A DNA stretch of 64,000 nt from Lineus longissimus. Its lineage: Eukaryota; Nemertea; Pilidiophora; Heteronemertea; Lineidae. This document shows positions 29,198-42,108 of the stretch, piece after piece (the stretch's first letter is position 1; each line of letters opens with the position of its first letter). Under the pieces are notes generated by a model. That model did not search any database, was not told the DNA's origin, and saw only the letters and a list, made by a program, of their open reading frames with translations. Location: assembly GCF_910592395.1 (NCBI RefSeq), contig NC_088323.1, forward strand, positions 12,757,501-12,821,500, written 5' to 3'. Made by a program: the position numbers and the translations under genes.

Positions 29198-30113
29198 CTC
29201 GTATCGGAATCATATCATGTGAGTGAGTGTGGTGTCACTGGTATTGCCATGTGTTCAACGTATCCTTCGGCAATTGCTTGGATCAAATATCACATGGCAA
29301 GCGCGTCTTTACACGATGTTGTGGAATTTGGCATCTTGAAGCAGGAATTGCACACGTCAGACGACTTTTTAAGCCGAACCTCGCGGGCAAAATCCAAAAG
29401 CGGCCTGGTGACAACATTTGGGATCAGAGTAAACCGCTCTCATGCGTAATGTGTGATCTTCACAAACAAATTACAACAAGAATAGCTGCACCTAGTCTAT
29501 TGTCTTAATCCGGCAATAATATTATCCGGTACCCTCGATCTACTACAGTGATCACTAAAACAGGCCAATTCTTTCTTTACAGTCGATCACCGCAAAACAA
29601 TGTTTTCAGTCAAACGTTCGATAGTAAACTTGGCTTATACAACGATACCGGTGTAGAAGTCAATGTTACCCGGGTAAAGTAACGGTTCCAAATTTGTATT
29701 CTGACGGATTGAGGTATGATTCCCTTTTTCAAAATATCATCCACCATCTGATATAACAATCGATTAGACGATTCAGCAAAGATCTATTCTCCTCCCTGGT
29801 GTCGAACGTTAAAATCACCGACTGGTTAACTTAATGAGTTACCTCATGCACTTCTCAGTCGGAACAACTCAATTAGGGATCGCATTCTAACAGTACCGCA
29901 TTCAAAGAGGAAAGTCAACATTGCCGCTTCTCACAAACAAAGGTTTCTGCAACACGATCTGCTCACAGCGGGCTGTATTCTCCTTTCCGACTCTCTTAGC
30001 GAGTGGGCGAGGTGTCAGAAAGTGACATTCGAAGTCAATCGAATGTTGTTGGGTATAGGGTAGTCTGGCGTTGGTGTCGTTGTCAACCCCTTGTCATCAA
30101 CGGAAAATATGGT

Positions 30114-30254
30114 CAGGGCCTGGTAGTTCAAAACAACTTTTGTCGCTAACGTAAGAGTTGACTTAACATAGCGTTATCTCCTTCACTTTAGCCTTTAGAC
30201 TTGACGCCAAGGTAAGTTGACGCCAGCGTTAGTGACATTAACAACCGGGCCCTG
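30114..30254. mobile_element. Palindromic MITE, copy 1
   Basis: The 141-bp element starts CAGGGCCTGGTAGTT and ends AACAACCGGGCCCTG. The two halves are imperfect inverted repeats containing GTCGCTAACG and CGTTAGTGAC. It lies in the A1-unit spacer; array copies are at 41484 and 48160 and an independent copy is at 60435. The ends resemble hAT-type termini, but no target duplication is evident. Confidence 0.75.
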
Positions 30255-30444
30255 ATCTGTTATTTTTAACTATTGTGGACTTTCAATACTACTGTCATGT
30301 GATCACAGTATCTTTTGGCGATTGCTTGGATGATATATAACATTGTGAGTGCGTCTTCAATCACACGATGTTGTGGAATGTTGCATCTTGAGTCTATTGC
30401 CGGAATCAGTAATCTCGTCCAGTCTTTCTTTACGGTCTCCGCCC

Positions 30445-31560
30445 CTAAACCGAGCCAAAACAATGTTTTAAGTCAAACGTTCGAGAGTAAACTTGGCTTA
30501 AGGGATTTGTCCAAGCGTAATCAATACTTAGAGATGTTATCTCTTTTAAAATACGAGCTATGTCATGCACAGCCTTTGGTGTCTCTAGTAAAAGGAATAC
30601 TATCACGACCACCAGCACCCGTATTGTGGCTGTATTTGCTCCTCTTCGTCGGCTGTCTAAACCTCTCGTCGCCATGTCAGTCTTTCTCCTAGAGGCCTTG
30701 AGAGATTTCAACACATTATAAGTGGTGAATATCAAAATAATCATTGGCAATAAAGAAACGACCAAAAATGCAAGGACTCGATAATAACAAATTTGGTAAA
30801 AGGGATGGTCATGGAGTTCAGAATACCTCCATTTTGGTCTTGTCCTGCCAACGCATGGATCGTAGTAGTACTTGAGCATGTAGGAAAACCGCAGTGGAAT
30901 GACGGATACAAATGAGCAGCTTAACACACATCCAACTGTGATATAAGCGTTTCGATTTGTGCAGATCGAGGCTGCCTTTAACGGTCTGCAGACAGCTATA
31001 AACCGCTCGATTGCAACGCAGACCGTGAGGTAGTTGGATGTCGACTTGGCAAACAACATCAACATCCGAATATATGGATACAATCTATTATAATATTCCA
31101 AATATGTGTTCATTAATACCACATAATAATGCAATCGCTGCATGGTATTGCGTAGTTCAGTTAGCAACACAAGGCAATCAGCAACAGCCAATGCTCTGAG
31201 GAAAATAGATGTTGATGTTAATGGCCGGTCACGACCGATAACGATAAAAGCCAGGCAATTCCCAACAACACCCAGAGGTGTGAAGGTCAGCATCAAAGGC
31301 ACGTGGAGGATGAACCTAAGATAGCGCCTCCAACTTGAAAATGGTTTCGGTCTGTAGCCAGAAAGACATTTCACAACGCCCTGAATGGTTGTGGTAAGAG
31401 AAGACGTAATCTCCATTGCCTCGGTGACATTCATTGTAAGTGGCAGAGACACCACTGACATGGTGACATTCATTTGAAGCGGCAGAGACACCATTGACTC
31501 TGTAAAATTCATTTTATCGGCGGGGTCCTTTGAAATGCATAAAGATAAGATCGCCGACAC
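30445..31560 (-). pseudogene. A1 orphan GPCR, missing the seventh helix
   Basis: It is open for 371 residues from 31560, with the A-type N terminus (MSAILSLCISKDPADKMNFT) and helices one to six as in the B receptors. The AIERFIAVC motif ends helix three and the LLLETPKA segment lies in helix six. After DYAWTNPL the frame passes into flanking sequence (SQVYSRTFDLKHCFGSV) because about 0.3 kb, encoding helix seven and the C-terminal tail, is deleted relative to A3 (compare 41860-42195). A six-helix product is unlikely to signal normally. Upstream leader at 32180-32530 has lost the donor GT (GATAAGT). Confidence 0.85.
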
Positions 31561-34199
31561 TTAGGGCTCGATTCTTTGAAGTCGTTTCTGAGACAAGACG
31601 TACCATCATGGATAGGAGAAATCTGACATATCATTTTAACAATTCACATCTCTTAAATTGCGCTAGCTACCCAGTGCGTCGGTCGCGCGTAAGTTGCTTG
31701 TAAATATACGCGAAACGTAGAGAGATAAGCGGGTCACTTGTGCGTGAATGGCGTGCAACTACTACGTACGTTGTGCGTCACTATCGCGAAGCAGGATGGA
31801 TGTCATTGGTGACTTGGATGTAACCATCAGTACGAAATCTTAATAGTTTTATTATTTCCAACCTTGGTATCCGAGGGTGTTGTTTACCTGTGCTGCAAAT
31901 TAGCTGAATCGGGTCGAAACATCTCTTGCTCTCAAACGTGACCAATCCTCTGTATTTTTCCCTTGTCATTAAATTCAATCGGTTACTCACCAGATAAGTC
32001 CAGGATATTACATCCAAATTTTAGATTAGCAGCTGCAACTATGACTTAAGTATATTGTTTGGGTTAGTGTATCATTTAATTAAAGCCCACCCGAAATATA
32101 ATATCACCCTCTAACGTTTAGATTGCTTCACTTATACACATATTTAACCGAGGAACTCACTAAAATTCAATCGGTTACTCACCAGATACAGTCAAGGATA
32201 TTACATCCAAATTTAAGATTGACAGCTGCACCTATGGTGAAAGCGCGTGGTGGAACGTTTTCAAATTGACTGCAAGCTACTCTTATCGAAGGCCCTGTCT
32301 CTTCATTGTGTGTGTAACATTGAGTGTTCGTACCACAGGAATTCCAAGCCCCGTCTCTCCTCACCTGTGACTAAGTTGGTATTGCTACAATGGAATATCA
32401 GAACTAAAACGAAGCACGTTTGGTGTGAGGTATTAATCAAATGCATTAATTTTAAAAAGTTATCGATTTCCAGTCCACGTAATATGAGAATCTGCCACTG
32501 AAACTGCATCCAGCAACACTTATCCTTTTTTAGGAAACTCATTCAAATTACAGTACCGCCTTAGATCAGGTTTAATGTTGATCGTTATATGATGGCAGTA
32601 AGAATTAAGGAAAAAGAAACACAAATTGCCATTTTTCGCTTAACAATAATATTCCCAAACCCAGGCATCCCTGAGGTGTGTCACCCGAAGACGGCTCTGG
32701 TCCAGGTACACTTGAAGCCTGGTGGTTCAAAGTGCCCCCTCCCCATGTATAAACCCATTCATATTAGAATAAATCACGTGTTCTAGTCTGTGTGGAAGTA
32801 CTTCTGAGAATTGCCCTGTTAATGATCGAACCGTTGACATATTGAATACATTCCGTGTTGAACGAAGTGGTGACATTCAGTAAAGTCCTGCCTAATCCTG
32901 TGGCTTTGGATAGTTAGCTAGTATTGACGGCTTAGTGATCTATCTACTTGTTGTCATAGACCCAATCACGCGTATTCTGCTACTGCGGGCTTCAGGGAAT
33001 TTTAACTTTAAAGAGGGGCAAAGATTTGTGTCTCACAATGTTTTCTTAAATTTTACAATTATGCTCTTCCTCAAGTAATCTCCAGATATTGGGTGAAGTG
33101 CAGTTTTAAAAATACATGCTTAGCTCCTTAGAGGTAAACCATTACAATTTCTGGGCCCCCGTTGACGGGATCGGACGCACATCCGATTGGTCTCTACCAG
33201 TCGACACTGACGCAACTATTTAGGTGTGTATGATCATGACATTTTGTAAAATTGGCTCTTTTTCAGAGCTCATTATTGATCTCAAAGGATGCTCTGCAGC
33301 GTATCACAGAGCTGTAAAGGTGCGTTCAAAAGAGGGCGGGATATCTTCAGTTATATTCTTTCGAATTCTATGAATTTTTCTTTCCACATAATTCAGACAA
33401 TTCTCTCCAAATTTCTGAAAAGAATTTGTGGAGATTGTACAAATTATAAAAGAGACAATTAGGATCCAAGTGATTATGCAATTTGCTGTGAAATACAGAT
33501 TCTCTCCTATGGCAGGCAGCTGGCTGTCTAAGAATATCTAAGAAGTTTCCCATCTCGTATCGGAATCATATCATGTGAGTGAGTGTGGTGTCACTGGTAT
33601 TGCCATGTGTTCAAAGTATCCTTCGGCAATTGCTTGAATCAAATATCACATGGCAAGCACGTCTTTACACGATGTTGTGGAATTTGACATCTTCAAGCAG
33701 GAATTGCACACGTCAGACGACTTTTTAAGCCGAACCTCGCGGGCAAAATCCAAAAGCGGCCTGGTGACAACATTTGGGATCAGAGTAAACCGCTCTCATG
33801 CGTAATGTGTGATCTTCACAAACAAATTACAACAAGAATAGCTGCACCTAGTCTATTGTCTTATTCCGGCAATAATATTATCCGGTACCCTCGATCTACT
33901 ACAGTCATCACTAAAACAGGCCAATTCTTTCTTTACAGTCGATCACCGCAAAACAATGTTTTCAGTCAAACGTTCGAGACTAAACTTGACTTATACAACG
34001 ATACCGGTGTAGAAGTCAATGTCACCCGGGTAAAGTAACGGTTCCAAATTTGTATTCTGACGGATTAAGGTATGATTCCCTTTTTCAAAATATCATCCAC
34101 CACCTGATATAACAATTGATTAGACGATTCAGCAAATATCTTTCCTCCTCCCTAATGTCGTACGTTAAAATCACCGACTGGTTAACTTAATGAGTTACC

Positions 34200-35333
34200 T
34201 CATGCACTTCTCAGTCGGAACAGCTCAATTAATCCTTTCCTAAAACGATTGCCTGTTGCGCAGTAAATGAAGAAATTAACGAAGCTGTTGAAATAGGTCA
34301 AAAAACGGGAAATGTAGTATAAGGGATTTTCCCAAGCGTAAACAATACTTAGAGATGTTATCTCTTTTAAAATACCAGCTATGTCATGCAGAGCCTTTGG
34401 TGTCTCTAGTAAAAGGAATACTATCACGACCACCAGCACCCGTATTGTGGCTGTATTTGCTCCTCTTCGTCGGCTGTCTAAACCTCTCGTTGCCATGTCA
34501 GTCTTTCTCCTCGAGGCCTTGAGAGATTTCAACACATTATAAGTGGTGAGTATCAAAATAATCATTGGCAATAAAGAAACAACCAAAAATGCAAGGCCTC
34601 GATAATAAAAAAATTGGTAAACCAGATGGTTATAGAGTTCAGAATACGTCCATTTAGGTCTCGTCCTGCCAACGCAAGGATCGTAGTAGTACTTGAGCGA
34701 GTAGGAAAACAGCAGTGGAATGACGTATACAAATGAGCAACTTAACACACATCCAACTGTGATATAAGCGTTTCGATTTGTACAGATCGAGGCTGCCTTT
34801 AACGGTCTGCAGACAGCTATAAACCGCTCGATTGCAACGCAGACCGTGAGGTAGTTGGATGTCGACTTGGCAAACAACATCAACATCCGAATATATGGAT
34901 ACAATCTATTATAATATTCCAAATATGTGTTCATTAATACCACATAATAATGCAATCGCTGCATGGTATTGCGTAGTTCAGTTAGCAACACAAGGCAATC
35001 AGCAACAGCCAATGCTCTGAGGAAAATAGATGTTGATGTAAATGGCCGCTCACGACCGATAACGATAAAAGCCAGACAATTCCCAACAACACCCAGAGGT
35101 GTGAAGGTCAGCATCAAAGGCACGTGGAGGATGAACCTAAGATAGCGCCTCCAACTTGAAAATGATTTCGGTCTGTAGCGAGAAAGGCATTTCACAACGC
35201 CCTGAATGGTTGTGGTAAGAGAAGACGTAACCTCCATTGCCTCGGTGACATTCATTGTAAGTGGCAGAGACACCACTGACATGGTGACATTCATTTGAAG
35301 CGGCAGAGACTCCATTGCCTCAGTGACATTCAT
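34200..35333 (-). CDS. B1 orphan class A (rhodopsin-like) GPCR
   Basis: The product is 377 residues and intact. The extracellular N terminus (1-62) has three NVT glycosylation sites (N2, N15, N28) set in a repeated LPLQMNVT-type motif. Helix one is about 66-92. ERF (169-171) replaces DRY after helix three, helix six has ETP in place of CWxP (about 310-312), and NSFVNFFIY (349-357) stands for NPxxY. No cysteine lies just before helix three, so the usual disulphide to the ECL2 Cys220 may be absent. Helix-seven style resembles invertebrate FMRFamide-type peptide receptors, but the ligand is unknown. A good acceptor (TTTATGTATTTCTAG, exon from 35349) lies 16 bp before the ATG and a leader with a GTAAGT donor lies at 36214-36219. 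Confidence 0.88.
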   Translation of the reverse strand: MNVTEAMESLPLQMNVTMSVVSLPLTMNVTEAMEVTSSLTTTIQGVVKCLSRYRPKSFSSWRRYLRFILHVPLMLTFTPLGVVGNCLAFIVIGRERPFTSTSIFLRALAVADCLVLLTELRNTMQRLHYYVVLMNTYLEYYNRLYPYIRMLMLFAKSTSNYLTVCVAIERFIAVCRPLKAASICTNRNAYITVGCVLSCSFVYVIPLLFSYSLKYYYDPCVGRTRPKWTYSELYNHLVYQFFYYRGLAFLVVSLLPMIILILTTYNVLKSLKASRRKTDMATRGLDSRRRGANTATIRVLVVVIVFLLLETPKALHDIAGILKEITSLSIVYAWENPLYYISRFLTYFNSFVNFFIYCATGNRFRKGLIELFRLRSA

Positions 35334-35866
35334 TTTATCGGTGCTGTCCCTAGAAATACATAAAGATAAGATCGCTTACACTTAGGGTTGGATTCCTCGA
35401 AGGAACACTAGTATGTTTTTACAGTCCAAATCACCATTGACATCCCTTATATCGCGTCATTGGCGCGTGCGTAATATACGCAAAACATAGAGAGATAAGT
35501 GCGTCACTTGGGCGTCAATAGCCTACAACTGCTGCGTACGTTGTGTGTCACTGACGAGCAGCAGGATGGATGTCATTTGTGACTTGGGCTGTAACCATCA
35601 ATACATAGCCTAATCTATCCGTGGACTAACTGTTAATTTTCTCATTCAATATCCTGGCTTATTTCGATCTGTTGGGGTAACCTCTTGACCTCCATTCGCC
35701 ATTTTGAACCCACCTACGATGAGGCTCTCCTCGGACGTCTTGAATCAGCATCAGGGACCATTTCATTAAACCTGGCCCAAGTATAACAATTATGACCCTC
35801 TAACATTTAGATTGCTTCACTTATGTATACAGATATTTTATCCGAGGAACTCACTAAATTCAATCG

Positions 35867-36240
35867 GTTACTCACCAGATACAGTCCAAGATATTACATC
35901 CAAATTTTAGATTGACAGCTGCACCTATGTTGAAAGCACGTGGTGGAACGTTATCAAATTAACATCAAGCTGCTCTTATCGAAGGCTCTGTCTCTTCATT
36001 GTGTGTGTAACATTGAGTGTTCGTACCGCAGTAATTCCAAGCCCCGTCTCATCTCACCTGCGACTAAGTTGGTATTGCTACAATGGAATATCAGAACTAA
36101 AACGAAGCACGTTTGGTGTGAGGCATTAAAATCAGATGCATTGATTTTTAAAAAGTTATCGATTTCCAGTCTCGGTAATTGGATAATCTTCCACTGAAAC
36201 TGTGCCCAGCAACACTTACCTTTTTTAGGGATCTCATTCT
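35867..36240 (-). promoter_or_regulatory. B1 leader region with splice donor
   Basis: This segment upstream of B1 recurs before every receptor gene. On the minus strand AAAAAAG is followed by GTAAGT (36214-36219). Joining this donor to the acceptor at 35349 would make a two-exon transcript with an untranslated first exon. That is an inference from splice consensus only. Confidence 0.45.
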
Positions 36241-36595
36241 AACAGTACGATGTAAATGGCCGCTCACGACCGATAACGATAAAAGCCAGGCAATTCCCAA
36301 CAACACCCAGAGGTGTGAAGGTCAGCATCAAAGGCACGTGGAGGATGAACCTAAGATAGCGCCTCCAACTTGAAAATGATTTCGGTCTGTAGCCAGAAAG
36401 AAATTTTACAACACCCGGAATTGTTGTGGTAAAAGAAGACGTAACCTCCATTGCCTCGGTGACATTCATTGTAAGTGGCAGAGACACCACTGACATGGTG
36501 ACATTTATTTGAAGCGGCAGAGACACCATTGACTCTGTAAAATTCATTTTATCGGCGGGGTCCTTTGAAATGCATAAAGATAAGATCGCCGACAC
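36239..36595 (-). pseudogene. A2 GPCR fragment, first helix only
   Basis: The 118-codon frame has the A-type N terminus and helix one (up to FIVIGRERPFTS), then stops. Sequence beyond 36246 is the B1 leader, so about 1.68 kb (the equivalent of 41258-42917) has been deleted, taking helices two to seven. The remaining part is nearly identical to A3. Confidence 0.9.
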
Positions 36596-39206
36596 TTAGG
36601 GCTCGATTCCTCGAAGTCGTTTCTGAGACAAGACGTACCATCATGGATAGGAGAAATCTGACATATCATTTTAACAATTCACATCTCTTAAATTGCGCTA
36701 GCTACCCAGTGCGTCGGTCGCGCGTAAGTTGCTTGTAAATATACGCGAAACGTAGAGAGATAAGCGGGTCACTTGTGCGTGAATGGCGTGCAACTACTGC
36801 GTACGTTGTGCGTCACTATCGCGAAGCAGGATGGATGTCATTGGTGACTTGGATGTAACCATCAGTACGAAATCTTAATGGTTTTATTATTTCCAACCTT
36901 GGTATCCGAGGGTGTTGTTTACCTGTGCTGCAAATTAGCTGAATCGGGTCGAAACATCTCTTGCTCTCAAACGTGACCAATCCTCTGTATTTTTCCCTTG
37001 TCATTAAATTCAATCGGTTACTCACCAGATAAGTCCAGGATATTACATCCAAATTTTAGATTAGCAGCTGCAACTATGACTTAAGTATATTGTTTGGGTT
37101 AGTGTATCATTTAATTAAAGCCCACCCGAAATATAATATCACCCTCTAACGTTTAGATTGCTTCACTTATACACATATTTAACCGAGGAACTCACTAAAA
37201 TTCAATCGGTTACTCACCAGATACAGTCAAGGATATTACATCCAAATTTAAGATTGACAGCTGCACCTATGGTGAAAGCGCGTGGTGGAACGTTTTCAAA
37301 TTGACTGCAAGCTACTCTTATCGAAGGCCCTGTCTCTTCATTGTGTGTGTAACATTGAGTGTTCGTACCACAGGAATTCCAAGCCCCGTCTCTCCTCACC
37401 TGTGACTAAGTTGGTATTGCTACAATGGAATATCAGAACTAAAACGAAGCACGTTTGGTGTGAGGTATTATTCAAATGCATTAATTTTAAAAAGTTATCT
37501 GCCACTGAAACTGCATCCAGCAACACTTATCCTTTTTTAGGAAACTCATTCAAATTACAGTACCGCCTTAGATCAGGTTTAATGTTGATCGTTATATGAT
37601 GGCAGTAAGAATTAAGGAAAAAGAAACACAAATTGCCATTTTTCGCTTAACAATAATATTCCCAAACCCAGGCATCCCTGAGGTGTGTCACCCGAAGACG
37701 GCTCTGGTCCAGGTACACTTGAAGCCTGGTGGTTCAAAGTGCCCCCTCCCCATGTATAAACCCATTCATATTAGAATAAATCACGTGTTCTAGTCTGTGT
37801 GGAAGTACTTCTGAGAATTGCCCTGTTAATGATCGAACCGTTGACATATTGAATACATTCCGTGTTGAACGAAGTGGTGACATTCAGTAAAGTCCTGCCT
37901 AATCCTGTGGCTTTGGATAGTTAGCTAGTATTGACGGCTTAGTGATCTATCTACTTGTTGTCATAGACCCAATCACGCGTATTCTGCTACTGCGGGCTTC
38001 AGGGAATTTTAACTTTAAAGAGGGGCAAAGATTTGTGTCTCACAATGTTTTCTTAAATTTTACAATTATGCTCTTCCTCAAGTAATCTCCAGATATTGGG
38101 TGAAGTGCAGTTTTAAAAATACATGCTTAGCTCCTTAGAGGTAAACCATTACAATTTCTGGGCCCCCGTTGACGGGATCGGACGCACATCCGATTGGTCT
38201 CTACCAGTCGACACTGACGCAACTATTTAGGTGTGTATGATCATGACATTTTGTAAAATTGGCTCTTTTTCAGAGCTCATTATTGATCTCAAAGGATGCT
38301 CTGCAGCGTATCACAGAGCTGTAAAGGTGCGTTCAAAAGAGGGCGGGATATCTTCAGTTATATTCTTTCGAATTCTATGAATTTTTCTTTCCACATAATT
38401 CAGACAATTCTCTCCAAATTTCTGAAAAGAATTTGTGGAGATTGTACAAATTATAAAAGAGACAATTAGGATCCAAGTGATTATGCAATTTGCTGTGAAA
38501 TACAGATTCTCTCCTATGGCAGGCAGCTGGCTGTCTAAGAATATCTAAGAAGTTTCCCATCTCGTATCGGAATCATATCATGTGAGTGAGTGTGGTGTCA
38601 CTGGTATTGCCATGTGTTCAAAGTATCCTTCGGCAATTGCTTGAATCAAATATCACATGGCAAGCACGTCTTTACACGATGTTGTGGAATTTGACATCTT
38701 CAAGCAGGAATTGCACACGTCAGACGACTTTTTAAGCCGAACCTCGCGGGCAAAATCCAAAAGCGGCCTGGTGACAACATTTGGGATCAGAGTAAACCGC
38801 TCTCATGCGTAATGTGTGATCTTCACAAACAAATTACAACAAGAATAGCTGCACCTAGTCTATTGTCTTATTCCGGCAATAATATTATCCGGTACCCTCG
38901 ATCTACTACAGTCATCACTAAAACAGGCCAATTCTTTCTTTACAGTCGATCACCGCAAAACAATGTTTTCAGTCAAACGTTCGAGACTAAACTTGACTTA
39001 TACAACGATACCGGTGTAGAAGTCAATGTCACCCGGGTAAAGTAACGGTTCCAAATTTGTATTCTGACGGATTAAGGTATGATTCCCTTTTTCAAAATAT
39101 CATCCACCACCTGATATAACAATTGATTAGACGATTCAGCAAATATCTTTCCTCCTCCCTAATGTCGTACGTTAAAATCACCGACTGGTTAACTTAATGA
39201 GTTACC

Positions 39207-40340
39207 TCATGCACTTCTCAGTCGGAACAGCTCAATTAATCCTTTCCTAAAACGATTGCCTGTTGCGCAGTAAATGAAGAAATTAACGAAGCTGTTGAAA
39301 TAGGTCAAAAAACGGGAAATGTAGTATAAGGGATTTTCCCAAGCGTAAACAATACTTAGAGATGTTATCTCTTTTAAAATACCAGCTATGTCATGCAGAG
39401 CCTTTGGTGTCTCTAGTAAAAGGAATACTATCACGACCACCAGCACCCGTATTGTGGCTGTATTTGCTCCTCTTCGTCGGCTGTCTAAACCTCTCGTTGC
39501 CATGTCAGTCTTTCTCCTCGAGGCCTTGAGAGATTTCAACACATTATAAGTGGTGAGTATCAAAATAATCATTGGCAATAAAGAAACGACCAAAAATGCA
39601 AGGCCTCGATAATAAAAAAAATGGTAAACCGGATGGTTATGGAGTTCAGAACGCGTCCATTTAGGTCTCGTCCTGCCAACGCAAGGATCGTAGTAGTACT
39701 TGAGCGAGTAGGAAAACAGCAGTGGAATGACGTATACAAATGAGCAACTTAACACACATCCAACTGTGATATAAGCGTTTCGATTTGTACAGATCGAGGC
39801 TGCCTTTAACGGTCTGCAGACAGCTATAAACCGCTCGATTGCAACGCAGACCGTGAGGTAGTTGGATGTCGACTTGGCAAACAACATCAACATCCGAATA
39901 TATGGATACAATCTATTATAATATTCCAAATATGTGTTCATTAATACCACATAATAATGCAATCGCTGCATGGTATTGCGTAGTTCAGTTAGCAACACAA
40001 GGCAATCAGCAACAGCCAATGCTCTGAGGAAAATAGATGTTGATGTAAATGGCCGCTCACGACCGATAACGATAAAAGCCAGACAATTCCCAACAACACC
40101 CAGAGGTGTGAAGGTCAGCATCAAAGGCACGTGGAGGATGAACCTAAGATAGCGCCTCCAACTTGAAAATGATTTCGGTCTGTAGCGAGAAAGGCATTTC
40201 ACAACGCCCTGAATGGTTGTGGTAAGAGAAGACGTAACCTCCATTGCCTCGGTGACATTCATTGTAAGTGGCAGAGACACCACTGACATGGTGACATTCA
40301 TTTGAAGCGGCAGAGACTCCATTGCCTCAGTGACATTCAT
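39207..40340 (-). CDS. B2 orphan class A GPCR
   Basis: The product is 377 residues and intact, nearly identical to B1. The difference is clustered in the second extracellular loop: RSELHNHPVYHFF in place of YSELYNHLVYQFF. The rest, including AIERF and NSFVNFFIY, matches B1. Acceptor and leader are arranged as in B1 (donor 41221-41226). Membrane receptor; ligand unknown. The near identity of the surrounding 3.6 kb with the B1 unit points to very recent duplication, gene conversion or an assembly duplication. Confidence 0.88.
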   Translation of the reverse strand: MNVTEAMESLPLQMNVTMSVVSLPLTMNVTEAMEVTSSLTTTIQGVVKCLSRYRPKSFSSWRRYLRFILHVPLMLTFTPLGVVGNCLAFIVIGRERPFTSTSIFLRALAVADCLVLLTELRNTMQRLHYYVVLMNTYLEYYNRLYPYIRMLMLFAKSTSNYLTVCVAIERFIAVCRPLKAASICTNRNAYITVGCVLSCSFVYVIPLLFSYSLKYYYDPCVGRTRPKWTRSELHNHPVYHFFYYRGLAFLVVSLLPMIILILTTYNVLKSLKASRRKTDMATRGLDSRRRGANTATIRVLVVVIVFLLLETPKALHDIAGILKEITSLSIVYAWENPLYYISRFLTYFNSFVNFFIYCATGNRFRKGLIELFRLRSA

Positions 40341-40873
40341 TTTATCGGTGCTGTCCCTAGAAATACATAAAGATAAGATCGCTTACACTTAGGGTTGGAT
40401 TCCTCGAAGGAACACTAGTATGTTTTTACAGTCCAAATCACCATTGACATCCCTTATATCGCGTCATTGGCGCGTGCGTAATATACGCAAAACATAGAGA
40501 GATAAGTGCGTCACTTGGGCGTCAATAGCCTACAACTGCTGCGTACGTTGTGTGTCACTGACGAGCAGCAGGATGGATGTCATTTGTGACTTGGGCTGTA
40601 ACCATCAATACATAGCCTAATCTATCCGTGGACTAACTGTTAATTTTCTCATTCAATATCCTGGCTTATTTCGATCTGTTGGGGTAACCTCTTGACCTCC
40701 ATTCGCCATTTTGAACCCACCTACGATGAGGCTCTCCTCGGACGTCTTGAATCAGCATCAGGGACCATTTCATTAAACCTGGACCAAGTATAACAATTAT
40801 GACCCTCTAACATTTAGATTGCTTCACTTATGTATACAGATATTTTATCCGAGGAACTCACTAAATTCAATCG

Positions 40874-41247
40874 GTTACTCACCAGATACAGTCCAAGATA
40901 TTACATCCAAATTTTAGATTGACAGCTGCACCTATGTTGAAAGCACGTGGTGGAACGTTATCAAATTAACATCAAGCTGCTCTTATCGAAGGCTCTGTCT
41001 CTTCATTGTGTGTGTAACATTGAGTGTTCGTACCGCAGTAATTCCAAGCCCCGTCTCATCTCACCTGCGACTAAGTTGGTATTGCTACAATGGAATATCA
41101 GAACTAAAACGAAGCACGTTTGGTGTGAGGCATTAAAATCAGATGCATTGATTTTTAAAAAGTTATCGATTTCCAGTCTCGGTAATTGGATAATCTTCCA
41201 CTGAAACTGTGCCCAGCAACACTTACCTTTTTTAGGGATCTCATTCT
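40874..41247 (-). promoter_or_regulatory. B2 leader region with splice donor
   Basis: Same arrangement as before B1, with the GTAAGT donor at 41221-41226 on the minus strand. Confidence 0.45.
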
Positions 41248-41483
41248 AACAGTACCACGTTACCGCGTTCAAAAGAGGAAAGTCAACATTGCCGCTTCTC
41301 GCAAAGAAAGGTTTCTGCAACACGATCTGCTCACAGAGGGCTGTATTCTCCTTTCGGGCTCTCTTAGCGAGTGGGCGAGGTGTCAGAAAGTGACCTTTGA
41401 AGTCAATGGAATGTTGTTGGGTATACATGCTAGTCTGGCGTTGGTGTCGTTGTCAACCCCTTGTCATCAACGGAAAATATGGT

Positions 41484-41624
41484 CAGGGCCTGGTAGTTTA
41501 AAACAACTTTTGTCGCTAACGTAAGAGTTAACTTAACATAGCGTTATCTCATTAACTTTAGCCTTTAGACTTAACGCCAAGGTAAGTTGACGCCAGCGTT
41601 AGTGACATTAACAACCGGGCCCTG
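41484..41624. mobile_element. Palindromic MITE, copy 2
   Basis: Array copy of the 141-bp element at 30114, with the same ends and the same position within the A-unit spacer. It was therefore carried by duplication, not inserted anew. Confidence 0.75.
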
Positions 41625-42108
41625 ATCTGTTATTTTTAACTATTGTGGGCTTTCAACAGTACTGTCATGTGATCACAGTATCTTTTGGTGATTGCTTGGA
41701 TCAGATATAACATTGTGAGCGCGTCTTCAATCACACGATGTTGTGGAATGTTGCATCTTGAGTCTATTGTCTAAATCAGTAATCTCGTCCAGCCTTTTTT
41801 TACGGTTTCCGCCCCTAAACCAAGCCAAAACAATGTTTTAAGTCAAACGTTCGAGAATAAATTTGGCTTCTACAGCGATACCAGTGCGTTCAAATGTCAC
41901 TCTTGGAAAAGTAATGGTTCCATAATTGTATTCTGACGGATTGAGGTATGATTCCCTTTTTCAAAATATCATCCACCATCTGATATAACAATTGATTAGA
42001 CGATTCAGCAAAGATCTATTCTCCTCCCTGATGTCGAACGTGAAAATCACCGACTGGTTAACTTAATGAGTTACCTCATGCACTTCTCAGTCAGAACAGC
42101 TCAATTAA

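Larger units (their letters stand above)
28430..30440 (-). pseudogene. A0 and B0 units whose receptor genes are deleted
   Basis: 28430-28650 matches the 3' flank of an A unit (compare 41640-41860). It then jumps directly to B-type 3' flank (28655-29890, compare 33110-34230). At about 29895 the sequence passes from the last B-receptor codons straight to the leader exon donor region (compare 34228 and 36228), so the entire B0 coding region is missing. What follows is A-unit spacer, leading into A1. Confidence 0.75.

Noticed and set aside
31142-31324. Plus-strand 60-codon frame repeated in every receptor copy
   Set aside because: It is antisense to conserved GPCR coding sequence, so recurrence follows from the array.
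32247-32501. Plus-strand 84-codon frame recurring in leader regions
   Set aside because: Copies differ by frame-altering changes and the segment is better explained as a leader or UTR on the minus strand.
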